From contig JACJZJ010000002.1 in the NCBI GenBank assembly GCA_020635675.1, positions 124,001 to 188,000 on the forward strand: a stretch of DNA of 64,000 nucleotides, read 5' to 3'. Shown here one piece after another: positions 9,501-17,239 of this stretch (position 1 is the first letter of the stretch; the number at the start of each line of letters is the position of its first letter). The stretch comes from Flavobacteriales bacterium. GTDB lineage: Bacteria > Bacteroidota > Bacteroidia > Flavobacteriales_F > PHOS-HE28. Below the pieces are notes generated by a model. It was not told the DNA's origin, did not search any database, and worked only from the letters and a program-made list of their open reading frames with translations. The position numbers were made by a program, and so were the translations under genes.

Positions 9501-12500
9501 GCCCGCGTCCGCGGACGGCATGTTCGAATCGAACAATGCGATGCGCACGGTGTCCGTGGTGATCGGATCGTTGCAGGGACCGTTCTCCACCGTCCACACC
9601 AGGATGCTCTCGCCCACGGTCAGGTCATCGATGGGTGTGTTGGGGTCATGCACGTCCGCGACCACCGCCGTTCCACTGATCACGGTCCACGTGCCCACCG
9701 CCGGGAAGATCACGGTGCTGCCCGCCATCAGCGTGCCGACCTGCGGGGTGCAGAGCTCCTGGTCCGGACCTGCATCCGCAGCGGGCGTGCCCTGGTCGAA
9801 GAGGAAGATGCTCACCGTGTCCGTCGTGGTGCCGTTCGCACATGGACCGTTGTCCACGGTCCATAGAAGGATGTTCTCACCCACGGCAAGTCCGTTGACC
9901 GTCGTGTTCGGATCGTTCGGATCAGCGAACGTTCCCGCGCCTTGGAGCACGCTCCAGGTGCCGACCGCCGGGAAGATGACCGGGCTCCCGGACAAACCGG
10001 TGCTCGACTGGGGCGTGCAGAGCTCCTGGTCGGATCCGGCATCGGCCATCGCATTGTCCTCATCATAGATCAGGATGGCCATCTGATCGCTCGTCGTCCC
10101 ATTGGCGCAGGGGCCATTGTCCACGGTCCACTGGAGCACCACTTCGCCCACCGTCAGATCGCTGATCACGGTGTTCGGATCGTTCGGATCGGTGATCGTC
10201 GCGGAACCGCTCACCAGGGTCCAGGTGCCGATGGCCGGAAAGGTCACCGCGCTTCCGGCCATCACCACCGTGCTCGCCGGTGTGCAGATGGACTGATCGG
10301 CGCCGGCGTCGGCATTCGCATTGTTGGCATCGTAGATGAAGATGCTCACCTGGTCGCTGGTGGTCCCGTTCGCGCACGGACCATTGTCCACCGTCCATTG
10401 GAAGATGTTCTCACCCACCGCCAGCCCGGTGATGCCCGTGTTCGGATCGTTCGGATCCACAATGGTGCCGTTGCCGCTCACCAGGGTCCAGGTGCCGGTC
10501 GCGGGGAAGGTCACTGCACTGCCGACCATGGACGTGGAGGTGTTCGGCGTGCAGAGCGACTGGTCGGGACCGGCGTTGGCGTTCGCGTTGTTCGCATCGT
10601 AGATGAAGATGCTCAGCTGGTCGCTGGTGAGGCCGTTCGCGCACGGACCGTTGCTCACCGTCCACTGGAACACGTTCTCGCCGATCCCCAGATCGGTGAT
10701 CGTCGTGTTCGGATCGCTCGGATCAGTGATCGTGCCGCTGCCGCTCACCAGCGTCCATTCTCCTGTAGCGGGGAAGGTCAGCGCACTGCCCGCCATGTTC
10801 GCGCTCACGTTCGGCGTGCACTGCGACCGATCGGGACCGGCGTCGGCGACCGGGTTGTTCGCGTCGAACACGAAGATGCTCACCTGGTCCGTTGTCAACG
10901 GGTTCGCGCAGGGGCCGTTGCTCACCGACCATTGGAAGACGTTCTCACCCACCGCCAAACCCGTGATCGCCGTGTTCGGATCGTTCGGATCCACGATGGT
11001 GCCGCTGCCGCTCACCAGGGTCCAGGTGCCCACCGCGGGCACGGTCACCAGGGAGCCGGCCATCGTGGTGGATGTGTTGGGCGTGCAGAGCTCCTGGTCC
11101 GGGCCCGCACCCGCCACCGGGTTGTTCGAATCGAACACTTCGATCGTCACCTGGTCATGCGTGATCCCGTTCGTGCAGGGGCCGTTGTCCACTGTCCATT
11201 CGAACACGTTCACCCCGATCGAAAGACCGGTGATCGTTGTGGCAGGATCGTTGAGGTCCGTGATGGTGCCATTGCCGCTCACCAGGGTCCAGGTGCCCAC
11301 CGCGGGGTAGGTCACGCTGCTGCCGGCGAGCGTGGTGCCGCTCTGGGGCGTGCACAATTGCTGATCAGGACCCGCGTTCGCACTGGGGTTGTTGCTGTCA
11401 TAGACGAACACGTGGATGGTATCCACCGTCAGGCCATTGGCACAAGGCCCGTTGTCCACCGTCCAGGTGTAGATGTTGTCACCCACACTGTATCCACTGA
11501 GCGTGGTGAAGGGGCTGTTCGGGTCCGAGACCGCACCACTGCCGCTCACCACGGTCCAGGTACCGACCGCCGGGAAGGTCACCGGGCTGCCGTTCAGCAC
11601 CGTTTGCGTGGTAAGGATGCATAGTTCCTGGTCCGGACCCGCGTTCGCCACCGGGTTGTTCTCGTCATAGATCGAGATCGTCATGTCGTCCGTCGTCACC
11701 GGGTTGGCGCATGGACCGTTGTTCACGGTCCACCGCAGGACGACCTGGCCGATGATCAGCCCCGTGACGGTGGTGGCCGGATCGCTCGGGTCGGTGATGC
11801 TGGCCGTACCACTGATCAATGTCCATTGGCCTGTGGCAGGGAATGTGGGCGTACTGCCTGCCAGCGTAGTGGAGTTCGCGGGAGTGCACAGTTCCTGATC
11901 GGGCCCTGCGTTCGCCACCCCGTTGGCCGCATCGAATACGAAGATGCTCACTTGATCGCTGGTCGATCCATTGGCGCAAGGACCGTTGTCCACCGACCAT
12001 TGGAAGACGTTCTCACCCACGGAAAGACCCGTCACCAGGGTGTTCGGGTCGTTCGGGTCGGCGATGGTGCCCGTGCCGCTCACCAGTGTCCAGAGGCCGG
12101 TGGCCGGAAAGGCGATGGCATTGCCGGCGAGGTTCACCTGGCTCGGCATCGTCGGCACGCAGATCGACTGGTCGGGGCCGGCATCAGCCGAGGCCTGTGC
12201 GTCATCGTACACGATCACGGTCATCTGGTCGCTGCTCAATCCGCAGGCGCCGTTGTCGATCGTCCATTGCAGGATGTTCGTCCCCACGCTCAGTCCGCTC
12301 ACCGAGGTCGTTGCACTGGCGGCGTTGGCGAACGAGGCGGTGCCCTGCACCACGCTCCATTGGCCGGTGGCCAGACCGGTCGGCACATTGCCGGCCATCG
12401 TGATGGAGGCCGTGGTGGAGCAGATCGTCTGGTCGGGGCCTGCGTCCGCTTCCTGCGCATTGCCGTTGAAGACGTTGATCGTCACTTGATCGCTCGTCAG

Positions 12501-15500
12501 CGGATCCGCACAGGTACCGTTGCTCACCGTCCATTGGAACACGTTCGCACCGAGTCCCAGTCCCGTCACCTGTGTGGTCGGTGTATTGGGCGATACGATC
12601 GTGCCACTTCCGCCCACCAGGGTCCATGTGCCGGTGGCCGGCACGGTCAGCAGGCTTCCGTTCAGGATCGTGGAGGTGATCGGCGTGCAGAGGTCCTGGT
12701 CCTGTCCGGCGTTCGCCAGGGGATTCGCCGCATCGAAGACATAGATGGCCACCTGGTCGGTGGTCTGTTGCGGCGTACAGGGGCCGTTGCTCACGGTCCA
12801 TTGGAAGATGTTCACCCCGACCGTCAGGTTCGTCACCTGCGTGGTCGGGCTGTTCGGGCTCACGATGGTGCCGGTGCCGCTCACCAGGGTCCACGTGCCC
12901 GTGGCGGGCGAGATCACATTGCTACCCTGTAAGTTGACGGTGTTGGGAACGGTGGGTACGCAGATGCTCTGGTCGGGTCCCGCGTTCGCTACGGGATTGT
13001 TCTGATCGAAGACGGTGATGGTCACCTGGTCGCTCGAGGGTGCCGCACAGGGTCCGTTGCTCACCGCCCACTGGAACACGTTCACGCCAACGGCCAGGCC
13101 GCTTACCACGGTGATCGACGCGTTCGGCGTCGCAATAGTGCCGCTACCGCTGACCAGTGTCCAGGTACCGCTCGCAGGGAAGATGATGTTGCTGCCGGTG
13201 AGCGTGGTGGAGGTCATCGGTGTGCAGAGCTGCTGGTCCGGTCCGGCGTTCGCCGTGGGCACGCTCGGATCGAAGACGAACACCGTGACCTGATCGCTGG
13301 TGGGTGCTCCACAAGGACCGTTGTTCACCGTCCACTGGAACACGTTGGCACCTACGGCCAGCCCGGTGATCTGCGAGGTCGGCGAAGCCGGGTTGGCGAT
13401 CGTGCCACTGCCGCTCACCAATGTCCATGTACCGGTGGCCGGGAAGGTCAACGCACTGCCGGCCATCATCGTGTTCGTCACGCCGCACAGCTGTTGGTCC
13501 GGTCCGGCGTTCGCCACCGGGTTGTTGCCGTCATAGAGGAAGATGGTCACCTGGTCCGTGCTCACCGGGTTCGTGCAGGGGCCGTTCGTAACCGTCCATC
13601 GGAACACGTTCGCTCCGACGCCCAGGCCCGTCACCTGCGAGGTGGGGCTGCCGGGCGTCACGATCGTACCGCTGCCGCTAACCAGGGTCCAGGAGCCCGT
13701 GCTCGGGAAGGTCGGTGTGTTGCCTGCAAGCGCAGTGGAGGTCGTGGGGGTGCAGAGCGATTGGTCCGGACCGGCATTGGCCGTCACCGCGTTGGCGTCG
13801 AACACGGTGATGGTCACCTGATCGTTGGTCACGCCGGAAGGGCAAGGTCCGTTATCCAGCGTCCATTGGAACACGTTGTTGCCGACGCCGAGCGCGGTCA
13901 CCGTGGTGCTGGGTGACGTCGGGTTCGTGATCGTGCCGGTACCGCTTACGAGGGTCCACTGGCCGGTGGCCGGAGCGATCGGTGCATTGCCGGCGAGCAT
14001 CGCGCTCGGCGTTGTGGAACAGATGCTCTGGTCGGGGCCGGCATTGGCGGCGGGTGAGCTCGAATCATACACCGTCACCGTCACCTGGTCGTTGGTGCTT
14101 CCGTTCGCGCAGGGCCCGTTGTTCACCGTCCAGCGGAACACGTTCCCGCCCAGGCCGAGCCCCGTCACCTGTGTGCTGGGGCTGTTCGGGGTCACGATCG
14201 TGCCGGAGCCGCTCACCAGCGTCCACACCCCGGTGGCCGGTGCCGTCGGCGTGCTGCCCGTCAGCGTCACATTGTTCGGCGGAGAACAAATGGAAACGTC
14301 CGGACCCGCGTTGGCGTTCGGACTGTTCGGATCGAAGACGGTCACCGCCACGTCATCGGTGGTGCTGCTCGGGGTGCAGGGACCGTTGTTCACCGTCCAC
14401 CGGAAGATGTTCACGCCAATGGCCAGACCGCTCACCGTGGTGGTCGGTGCGTTCGCGTTGCCGAACGTGCCCGAACCCTGCACCACCGTCCACTGTCCTG
14501 TCGCAGGTGCGATCAGTGGATTGCCCGTCAATGTGGTCGACTGGTTCGGCGCGCACAATTGCTGGTCCGGACCGGCGTTCGCCACGCCCTGCAGGTTGCT
14601 GTAAAGGAAGATGGTCACCTGGTCCGTCGTTGGCGCTCCGCAGGGGCCGTTGATGATCGTCCATCGGAAGGTGTTCGCGCCCACACCCAGCCCGGTCACT
14701 GTCGAGTTCGCGCTGTTGGGGTTGGTGATGGTACCCTGACCCGTCACCAGGGTCCAGGTGCCCACGGCAGGCGCCGTGGCCGTGTTGCCGGCCAGCGTGG
14801 CACTGTTGGTAGGCAGACAGAGCGACTGGTCCGGGCCTGCGTTCGCCGCGGCCTGACCAGGGTCGTAGGACGTCACCACCACCTGGTCCGTGGTCACACC
14901 ACAGGTCTGGTAGTTCACGCTCCACTGGTAGATGTTCTGCCCCGGGGACAATCCGCTCACCGTGGCCGTGGCCGAATTGGGATTGCTGAACGTGCCGGAC
15001 CCGCTCACCACGCTCCATGTGCCCTGCAGGTTCGGGAAGGGAAGTACGCCCGCGAGGGTGGCCGATGTGCCGCATACGCTCTGGTCGGGTCCCGCGTTCG
15101 CTGGGGTCAATGGTGGGGTCACCTGTACGGTGAAACCGAACGCGTTCGTGCCGACAAGTGGACAGCTGTTGTCGACCACGGTGACGGTGAAGAGGTGCGT
15201 GCCGACCTGCTGTGGGGTCGGCGTCCAAGTGAAGGTGCCCGTGGGGAAGGGCGTGCCGGCAACCACGAAGCTCGCGGACGGGATGCCGTTGTTCCAGGTC
15301 ATCGTCACGCTCTGCCCCGCATTGGGATCACTGCTGTTCACGGTGAAGTTGAGCGTGTTGCCCGCGCAGACCGACACGTTGTAGGTGTTCGTTCCATTGA
15401 TGCCGCTGGCGGTGGGTGCCGTGTTGCCAGGACACGTGCGCACGACCACCTGCACGTCGCGCGTGATCACACCGATCTGCACGCCGTTGCGGTATTCCCG

Positions 15501-16340
15501 CACCCGGTAGGTGACCACCGCCACCTGTTGGATGTCCGGGACCACTGTCATCGTGCCCGTCACCGGATCGAGCTGCACGCTGCCGGCACCGCCGGCATTG
15601 TGCACCGGCTGCAGCGCACTGTAGCCGTTCGCATAGTTGAGATTGGCACCGTTCGCACCCCGGGCGGGGATCAGGGCGAAGTCCAGCGAATCACCGTCGG
15701 GATCGAACGCGCCAGGATTATAGCTCACTGACTGCCCGAGGCAGTAGAACGGCGTCGGGTTGGTCAGGAACACCGGCGAGCTGTTGCACGGGGTGAACGT
15801 ATTGTTCAGGCGGGTGTCCAGGTAGAGCTGCTGGTTGCCTGGGTTCTGCAGCGAGGTGATCGCGTTGTTGCGGCAGCACAGGCCCCAACTGATCGCCCAG
15901 TCACTGCCGCAGCCGGCCCATGCGCTCAGATCGATCACCTTGCTGAAGGTGTACTTCTCGATACCGTACGTCCCACCGCTGTTCAGGCAACGATCCAGCT
16001 CGGTGGCGCAGATCGGCGTGATCACCTGCACGCTCTCCAGTGCGAAACACTGATCGAAGCCGCCCGGGTTGCAGGTGGGTGAAGCCACATGGAACTGCAG
16101 ACCGTTGTTGCAATTGGTCGGCGCGGCGATCCCATTGCAGTCGCGGTAGAAGTTCAGGATGATCTTGTACTGGTTCCCGCCCAGGCATTGGTACGTCAGA
16201 TCACCTCCCATGGCGTGCGTGGCGTGCGCCTCGCGCACGGGTGCCAGCGCAGCGAGCGCGGAGGCAATGGGAATGAGGGAGCGGGTGACGAGCGTCCGGA
16301 ACGAGCGGCGCGGGGAAGAGAGGCGTACGTGTTCAGCCAT
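6576..16340 (-). CDS. Giant repeat adhesin with T9SS type B sorting domain
   Basis: About 3254 residues. It has a signal sequence (~1-40), an N-terminal domain starting HAMGGDLTYQCLGGNQYKI that is common in Bacteroidota giant surface proteins, and a region with PKD/cadherin-like sequence to ~410. Thirty-one Ig-like repeats of ~88 residues follow (~411-3155), and a gliding-motility type B C-terminal domain ends the protein (~3160-3254; PDAFSPNHDGVNDTYVI, VVFNRWGAKV). Each repeat starts AGPDQxLC, contains GTWTLVSGSGTI and VTGLxVGxNVFQWTVxNGPC, and carries two Cys that could pair. SprB-like proteins of this design act as cell-surface adhesins. First gene of an operon with PorP/SprF and PorE-like genes. 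The start at 16340 is chosen over 16388 for the better signal peptide. Confidence 0.9.
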   Translation of the reverse strand: MAEHVRLSSPRRSFRTLVTRSLIPIASALAALAPVREAHATHAMGGDLTYQCLGGNQYKIILNFYRDCNGIAAPTNCNNGLQFHVASPTCNPGGFDQCFALESVQVITPICATELDRCLNSGGTYGIEKYTFSKVIDLSAWAGCGSDWAISWGLCCRNNAITSLQNPGNQQLYLDTRLNNTFTPCNSSPVFLTNPTPFYCLGQSVSYNPGAFDPDGDSLDFALIPARGANGANLNYANGYSALQPVHNAGGAGSVQLDPVTGTMTVVPDIQQVAVVTYRVREYRNGVQIGVITRDVQVVVRTCPGNTAPTASGINGTNTYNVSVCAGNTLNFTVNSSDPNAGQSVTMTWNNGIPSASFVVAGTPFPTGTFTWTPTPQQVGTHLFTVTVVDNSCPLVGTNAFGFTVQVTPPLTPANAGPDQSVCGTSATLAGVLPFPNLQGTWSVVSGSGTFSNPNSATATVSGLSPGQNIYQWSVNYQTCGVTTDQVVVTSYDPGQAAANAGPDQSLCLPTNSATLAGNTATAPAVGTWTLVTGQGTITNPNSANSTVTGLGVGANTFRWTIINGPCGAPTTDQVTIFLYSNLQGVANAGPDQQLCAPNQSTTLTGNPLIAPATGQWTVVQGSGTFGNANAPTTTVSGLAIGVNIFRWTVNNGPCTPSSTTDDVAVTVFDPNSPNANAGPDVSICSPPNNVTLTGSTPTAPATGVWTLVSGSGTIVTPNSPSTQVTGLGLGGNVFRWTVNNGPCANGSTNDQVTVTVYDSSSPAANAGPDQSICSTTPSAMLAGNAPIAPATGQWTLVSGTGTITNPTSPSTTVTALGVGNNVFQWTLDNGPCPSGVTNDQVTITVFDANAVTANAGPDQSLCTPTTSTALAGNTPTFPSTGSWTLVSGSGTIVTPGSPTSQVTGLGVGANVFRWTVTNGPCTNPVSTDQVTIFLYDGNNPVANAGPDQQLCGVTNTMMAGSALTFPATGTWTLVSGSGTIANPASPTSQITGLAVGANVFQWTVNNGPCGAPTSDQVTVFVFDPSVPTANAGPDQQLCTPMTSTTLTGSNIIFPASGTWTLVSGSGTIATPNASITVVSGLAVGVNVFQWAVSNGPCAAPSSDQVTITVFDQNNPVANAGPDQSICVPTVPNTVNLQGSNVISPATGTWTLVSGTGTIVSPNSPTTQVTNLTVGVNIFQWTVSNGPCTPQQTTDQVAIYVFDAANPLANAGQDQDLCTPITSTILNGSLLTVPATGTWTLVGGSGTIVSPNTPTTQVTGLGLGANVFQWTVSNGTCADPLTSDQVTINVFNGNAQEADAGPDQTICSTTASITMAGNVPTGLATGQWSVVQGTASFANAASATTSVSGLSVGTNILQWTIDNGACGLSSDQMTVIVYDDAQASADAGPDQSICVPTMPSQVNLAGNAIAFPATGLWTLVSGTGTIADPNDPNTLVTGLSVGENVFQWSVDNGPCANGSTSDQVSIFVFDAANGVANAGPDQELCTPANSTTLAGSTPTFPATGQWTLISGTASITDPSDPATTVTGLIIGQVVLRWTVNNGPCANPVTTDDMTISIYDENNPVANAGPDQELCILTTQTVLNGSPVTFPAVGTWTVVSGSGAVSDPNSPFTTLSGYSVGDNIYTWTVDNGPCANGLTVDTIHVFVYDSNNPSANAGPDQQLCTPQSGTTLAGSSVTYPAVGTWTLVSGNGTITDLNDPATTITGLSIGVNVFEWTVDNGPCTNGITHDQVTIEVFDSNNPVAGAGPDQELCTPNTSTTMAGSLVTVPAVGTWTLVSGSGTIVDPNDPNTAITGLAVGENVFQWSVSNGPCANPLTTDQVSIFVFDANNPVADAGPDRSQCTPNVSANMAGSALTFPATGEWTLVSGSGTITDPSDPNTTITDLGIGENVFQWTVSNGPCANGLTSDQLSIFIYDANNANANAGPDQSLCTPNTSTSMVGSAVTFPATGTWTLVSGNGTIVDPNDPNTGITGLAVGENIFQWTVDNGPCANGTTSDQVSIFIYDANNANADAGADQSICTPASTVVMAGSAVTFPAIGTWTLVSGSATITDPNDPNTVISDLTVGEVVLQWTVDNGPCANGTTSDQMAILIYDEDNAMADAGSDQELCTPQSSTGLSGSPVIFPAVGTWSVLQGAGTFADPNDPNTTVNGLAVGENILLWTVDNGPCANGTTTDTVSIFLFDQGTPAADAGPDQELCTPQVGTLMAGSTVIFPAVGTWTVISGTAVVADVHDPNTPIDDLTVGESILVWTVENGPCNDPITTDTVRIALFDSNMPSADAGPDQQVCTPVTSATLAGSPITFPATGEWILVQGQGTITDPNDPNTTVTGLGVGENIFTWVVNNSHCGSGLTSDDVSIFLFDLNAPPADAGPDQELCFPDQQTVLAGNTPTPPAIGVWSVTQGPASVGAVNDPASLVEGLTVGEVILTWTIDNGICGVSSDDMHIQIFDPTQPPADAGQDQELCTPADSTFLDATTPIFPAHGTWSLVQGAGFIFDANDPATQVSGLAIGDNVFQWTVYNGPCNYVDSVAFVTITLFDDSTAAANAGPDQEVCLPLTSTTMAADIPQPPASGTWTLLGGSGTIADPSDPLTDISDLQVGISTFIWTLDNGPCANNGLLTDTMTIYVYDPSAPSADAGPDQELCTPQDSTVMAANTPLFPGVGTWTLVGGTGTIADVNDPTSTVTGMSVGDNLFVWTIYNGQCGFGPPSTDTVTVTVFDENQPSAAAGPDQQLCTPTSGAVLQGNDAIYPATGLWTVVQGGATLADPADPSTAAFNITVGENIFVWTIFNGPCPNAVTTDTVSVFLFDNNAPAADAGPDRSICVPTFPNEVTMDANVPLFPAIGTWTLVSGNGMIADIHDAHTLITGLTVGEHVFQWAIANGPCPNGQTTDEVTILVYDAAQPDADAGPDQQLCTPDNSVQLAGNGVIFPATGIWTIAGGSGTIADPTSPTSTVTGLTVGETMLVWTIDNGPCANGITVDTMVVQVFDDQAAAALAGDDQSFCSPVPSTTMFASSPVFPAIGTWMLISGSGTIAAPNDPFTTITDLDIGENVFQWVIANGPCGSSNDDMSIFVYDGSLPDADAGDDQEFCQHEFTSTYLDGTPVSGLATASWSVASGSATFGGAGDPGTQVTGLALGDNLLVWTVNNGVCGNSADTMLIHLEDCLTLVIPDAFSPNHDGVNDTYVIHNLEYYPAASLVVFNRWGAKVLDRSPYNNDWDGRSENSLNWGEELPESTYYYVLDLGDGSDAYTGYIYIRR
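6870..15107 (-). repeat. Coding tandem array, 31 units of ~265 bp
   Basis: Counting AGPDQ-type unit starts gives 31 units averaging 88.5 codons, in the same frame throughout. Units in the middle (about 9300-11600) are very alike, including NNPVANAGPDQELCTP and PNDPNT runs, while those at both ends have drifted. This pattern fits expansion by unequal crossing-over or copying in the centre. Such arrays are prone to collapse in short-read assembly, so the copy number may differ from the true one. Confidence 0.9.
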
Positions 16341-16519
16341 GGACCATCCGATAGGGGTGGTGCCTGCCGGTCCACGGTCCCGTCCCATTCCTCCGCACCA
16401 GTGGCGTTCACCGGTCCGGTCGTCCAGCAGCGTTCACGGTAGCGGGAGCCCGCGAAGCACCTGCTGGTCGGTCATCAGGAACGGGATGGGCCGTGCTTGT
16501 TCCGGTCAGGTGCCATCGC

Positions 16520-16527
16520 AAACGTAG
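16520..16527 (-). promoter_or_regulatory. -7 promoter element TACGTTTG for adhesin operon
   Basis: Exact TAnnTTTG match on the minus strand, ~180 bases upstream of the adhesin start at 16340. It is the only good match in the intergenic region in this orientation. Confidence 0.5.
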
Positions 16528-16664
16528 ACCGGCCCCTTCAGCGCACCGTTGTATGAAAGCCCATCTTCTCAACACGCCGATGTTGAGCCTTCGCGGCCCG
16601 CGCTTCCATGATCACCGGTTCATAACCCCGACCGGCACGTCTCCAACCATGGCCCGAAGGCGAC

Positions 16665-16672
16665 TAGTTTCG
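16665..16672 (+). promoter_or_regulatory. -7 promoter element TAGTTTCG
   Basis: One-base variant of TAnnTTTG, 27 bases before the ATG at 16699. The same T-to-C variant occurs before trpS, frr, kbl and rplM in this window. Confidence 0.45.
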
Positions 16673-16698
16673 ATCATGCTCACCAATACCTCTTGCAC

Positions 16699-17130
16699 AT
16701 GAATACACGGATGTTGCTTGCCTGTCTCGCCGCCGGTGTGGCCAGTTTCTTCATCGGCTGGCTGGTGTGGGGCATGCTGCTGGCCGACACCTATGCGGCG
16801 GGCATGAACCATTTCGAGGGCTACGACCGCCCGCAGGACCAGATGAACATGCTGGCCATGGCCCTGGGCAACCTGGGATGGGGAGCCATCACCGGCTATG
16901 CGCTCTGGCGCATGGGCGTGAAGAGCGCGATGGCGGGCATGGTGCCCGGTGCCATCATCGCCGCCCTCACCGCCTTCAGCATGGACATGATGTTCCTCGG
17001 GATGACCCACATGTTCGCCAGCCATACCATCATCATCATCGATGTGGTGGTCAACCTGGTGGTCGGTGGCATCCTGGGCGCCGTGGCCGGCTGGGTGCTG
17101 GGCATGGGCGGTGGCAAGGCTCCGGCCTGA
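16699..17130 (+). CDS. Small integral membrane protein, unknown function
   Basis: 143 residues and strongly hydrophobic, with about four membrane spans: MLLACLAAGVASFFIGWLVW near the N-terminus, then around NLGWGAITGYALW, MVPGAIIAALTAFSMDMMF and IIIIDVVVNLVVGGILGAVA. The glycine-rich C-terminus is GMGGGKAPA. There is no recognisable catalytic or binding motif. It is a single-gene unit with its own -7 element upstream and a terminator directly downstream. Similar four-helix proteins are widespread in Bacteroidota, but I know no assigned function. The start is at ATG 16699, after an in-frame TTG at 16693. Confidence 0.75.
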   Translation: MNTRMLLACLAAGVASFFIGWLVWGMLLADTYAAGMNHFEGYDRPQDQMNMLAMALGNLGWGAITGYALWRMGVKSAMAGMVPGAIIAALTAFSMDMMFLGMTHMFASHTIIIIDVVVNLVVGGILGAVAGWVLGMGGGKAPA

Positions 17131-17151
17131 ACCGAACGAACGCACACATGG

Positions 17152-17175
17152 AAGGGCCCCATATCGGGGCCTTTT
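17152..17175 (+). terminator. Rho-independent terminator
   Basis: Stem GGCCCC/GGGGCC around a 5-base ATATC loop, flanked by AAG on the left and CTTTT on the right, 22 bases after the membrane-protein stop. Confidence 0.7.
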
Positions 17176-17239
17176 CCACGTCCAGGCGGCAACTTCCTCT
17201 CTGGATCTTCGTCATCTTCCTGCACCCACCGATCATCCC

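Larger units (their letters stand above)
16341..16698. other. Divergent intergenic region of ~358 bases
   Basis: No convincing gene lies between the adhesin start and the small membrane protein start. It contains a -7 element for each direction (16520-16527 minus, 16665-16672 plus). That leaves a leader of roughly 170 bases in front of the adhesin, which is long for this window, where most leaders are under 50 bases. I could not define a stable regulatory structure in that leader. Confidence 0.6.

Noticed and set aside
9942..11624. 560-codon plus-strand open frame inside the adhesin
   Set aside because: Open only because the repeat array has no stop in that frame; the repeated HRRVRIVRI-type text is a mirror of the repeats.
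6870..15107. CRISPR-like or satellite repeat array
   Set aside because: The units are ~265 bases, abut without spacers and stay in one reading frame, so this is a coding repeat array.
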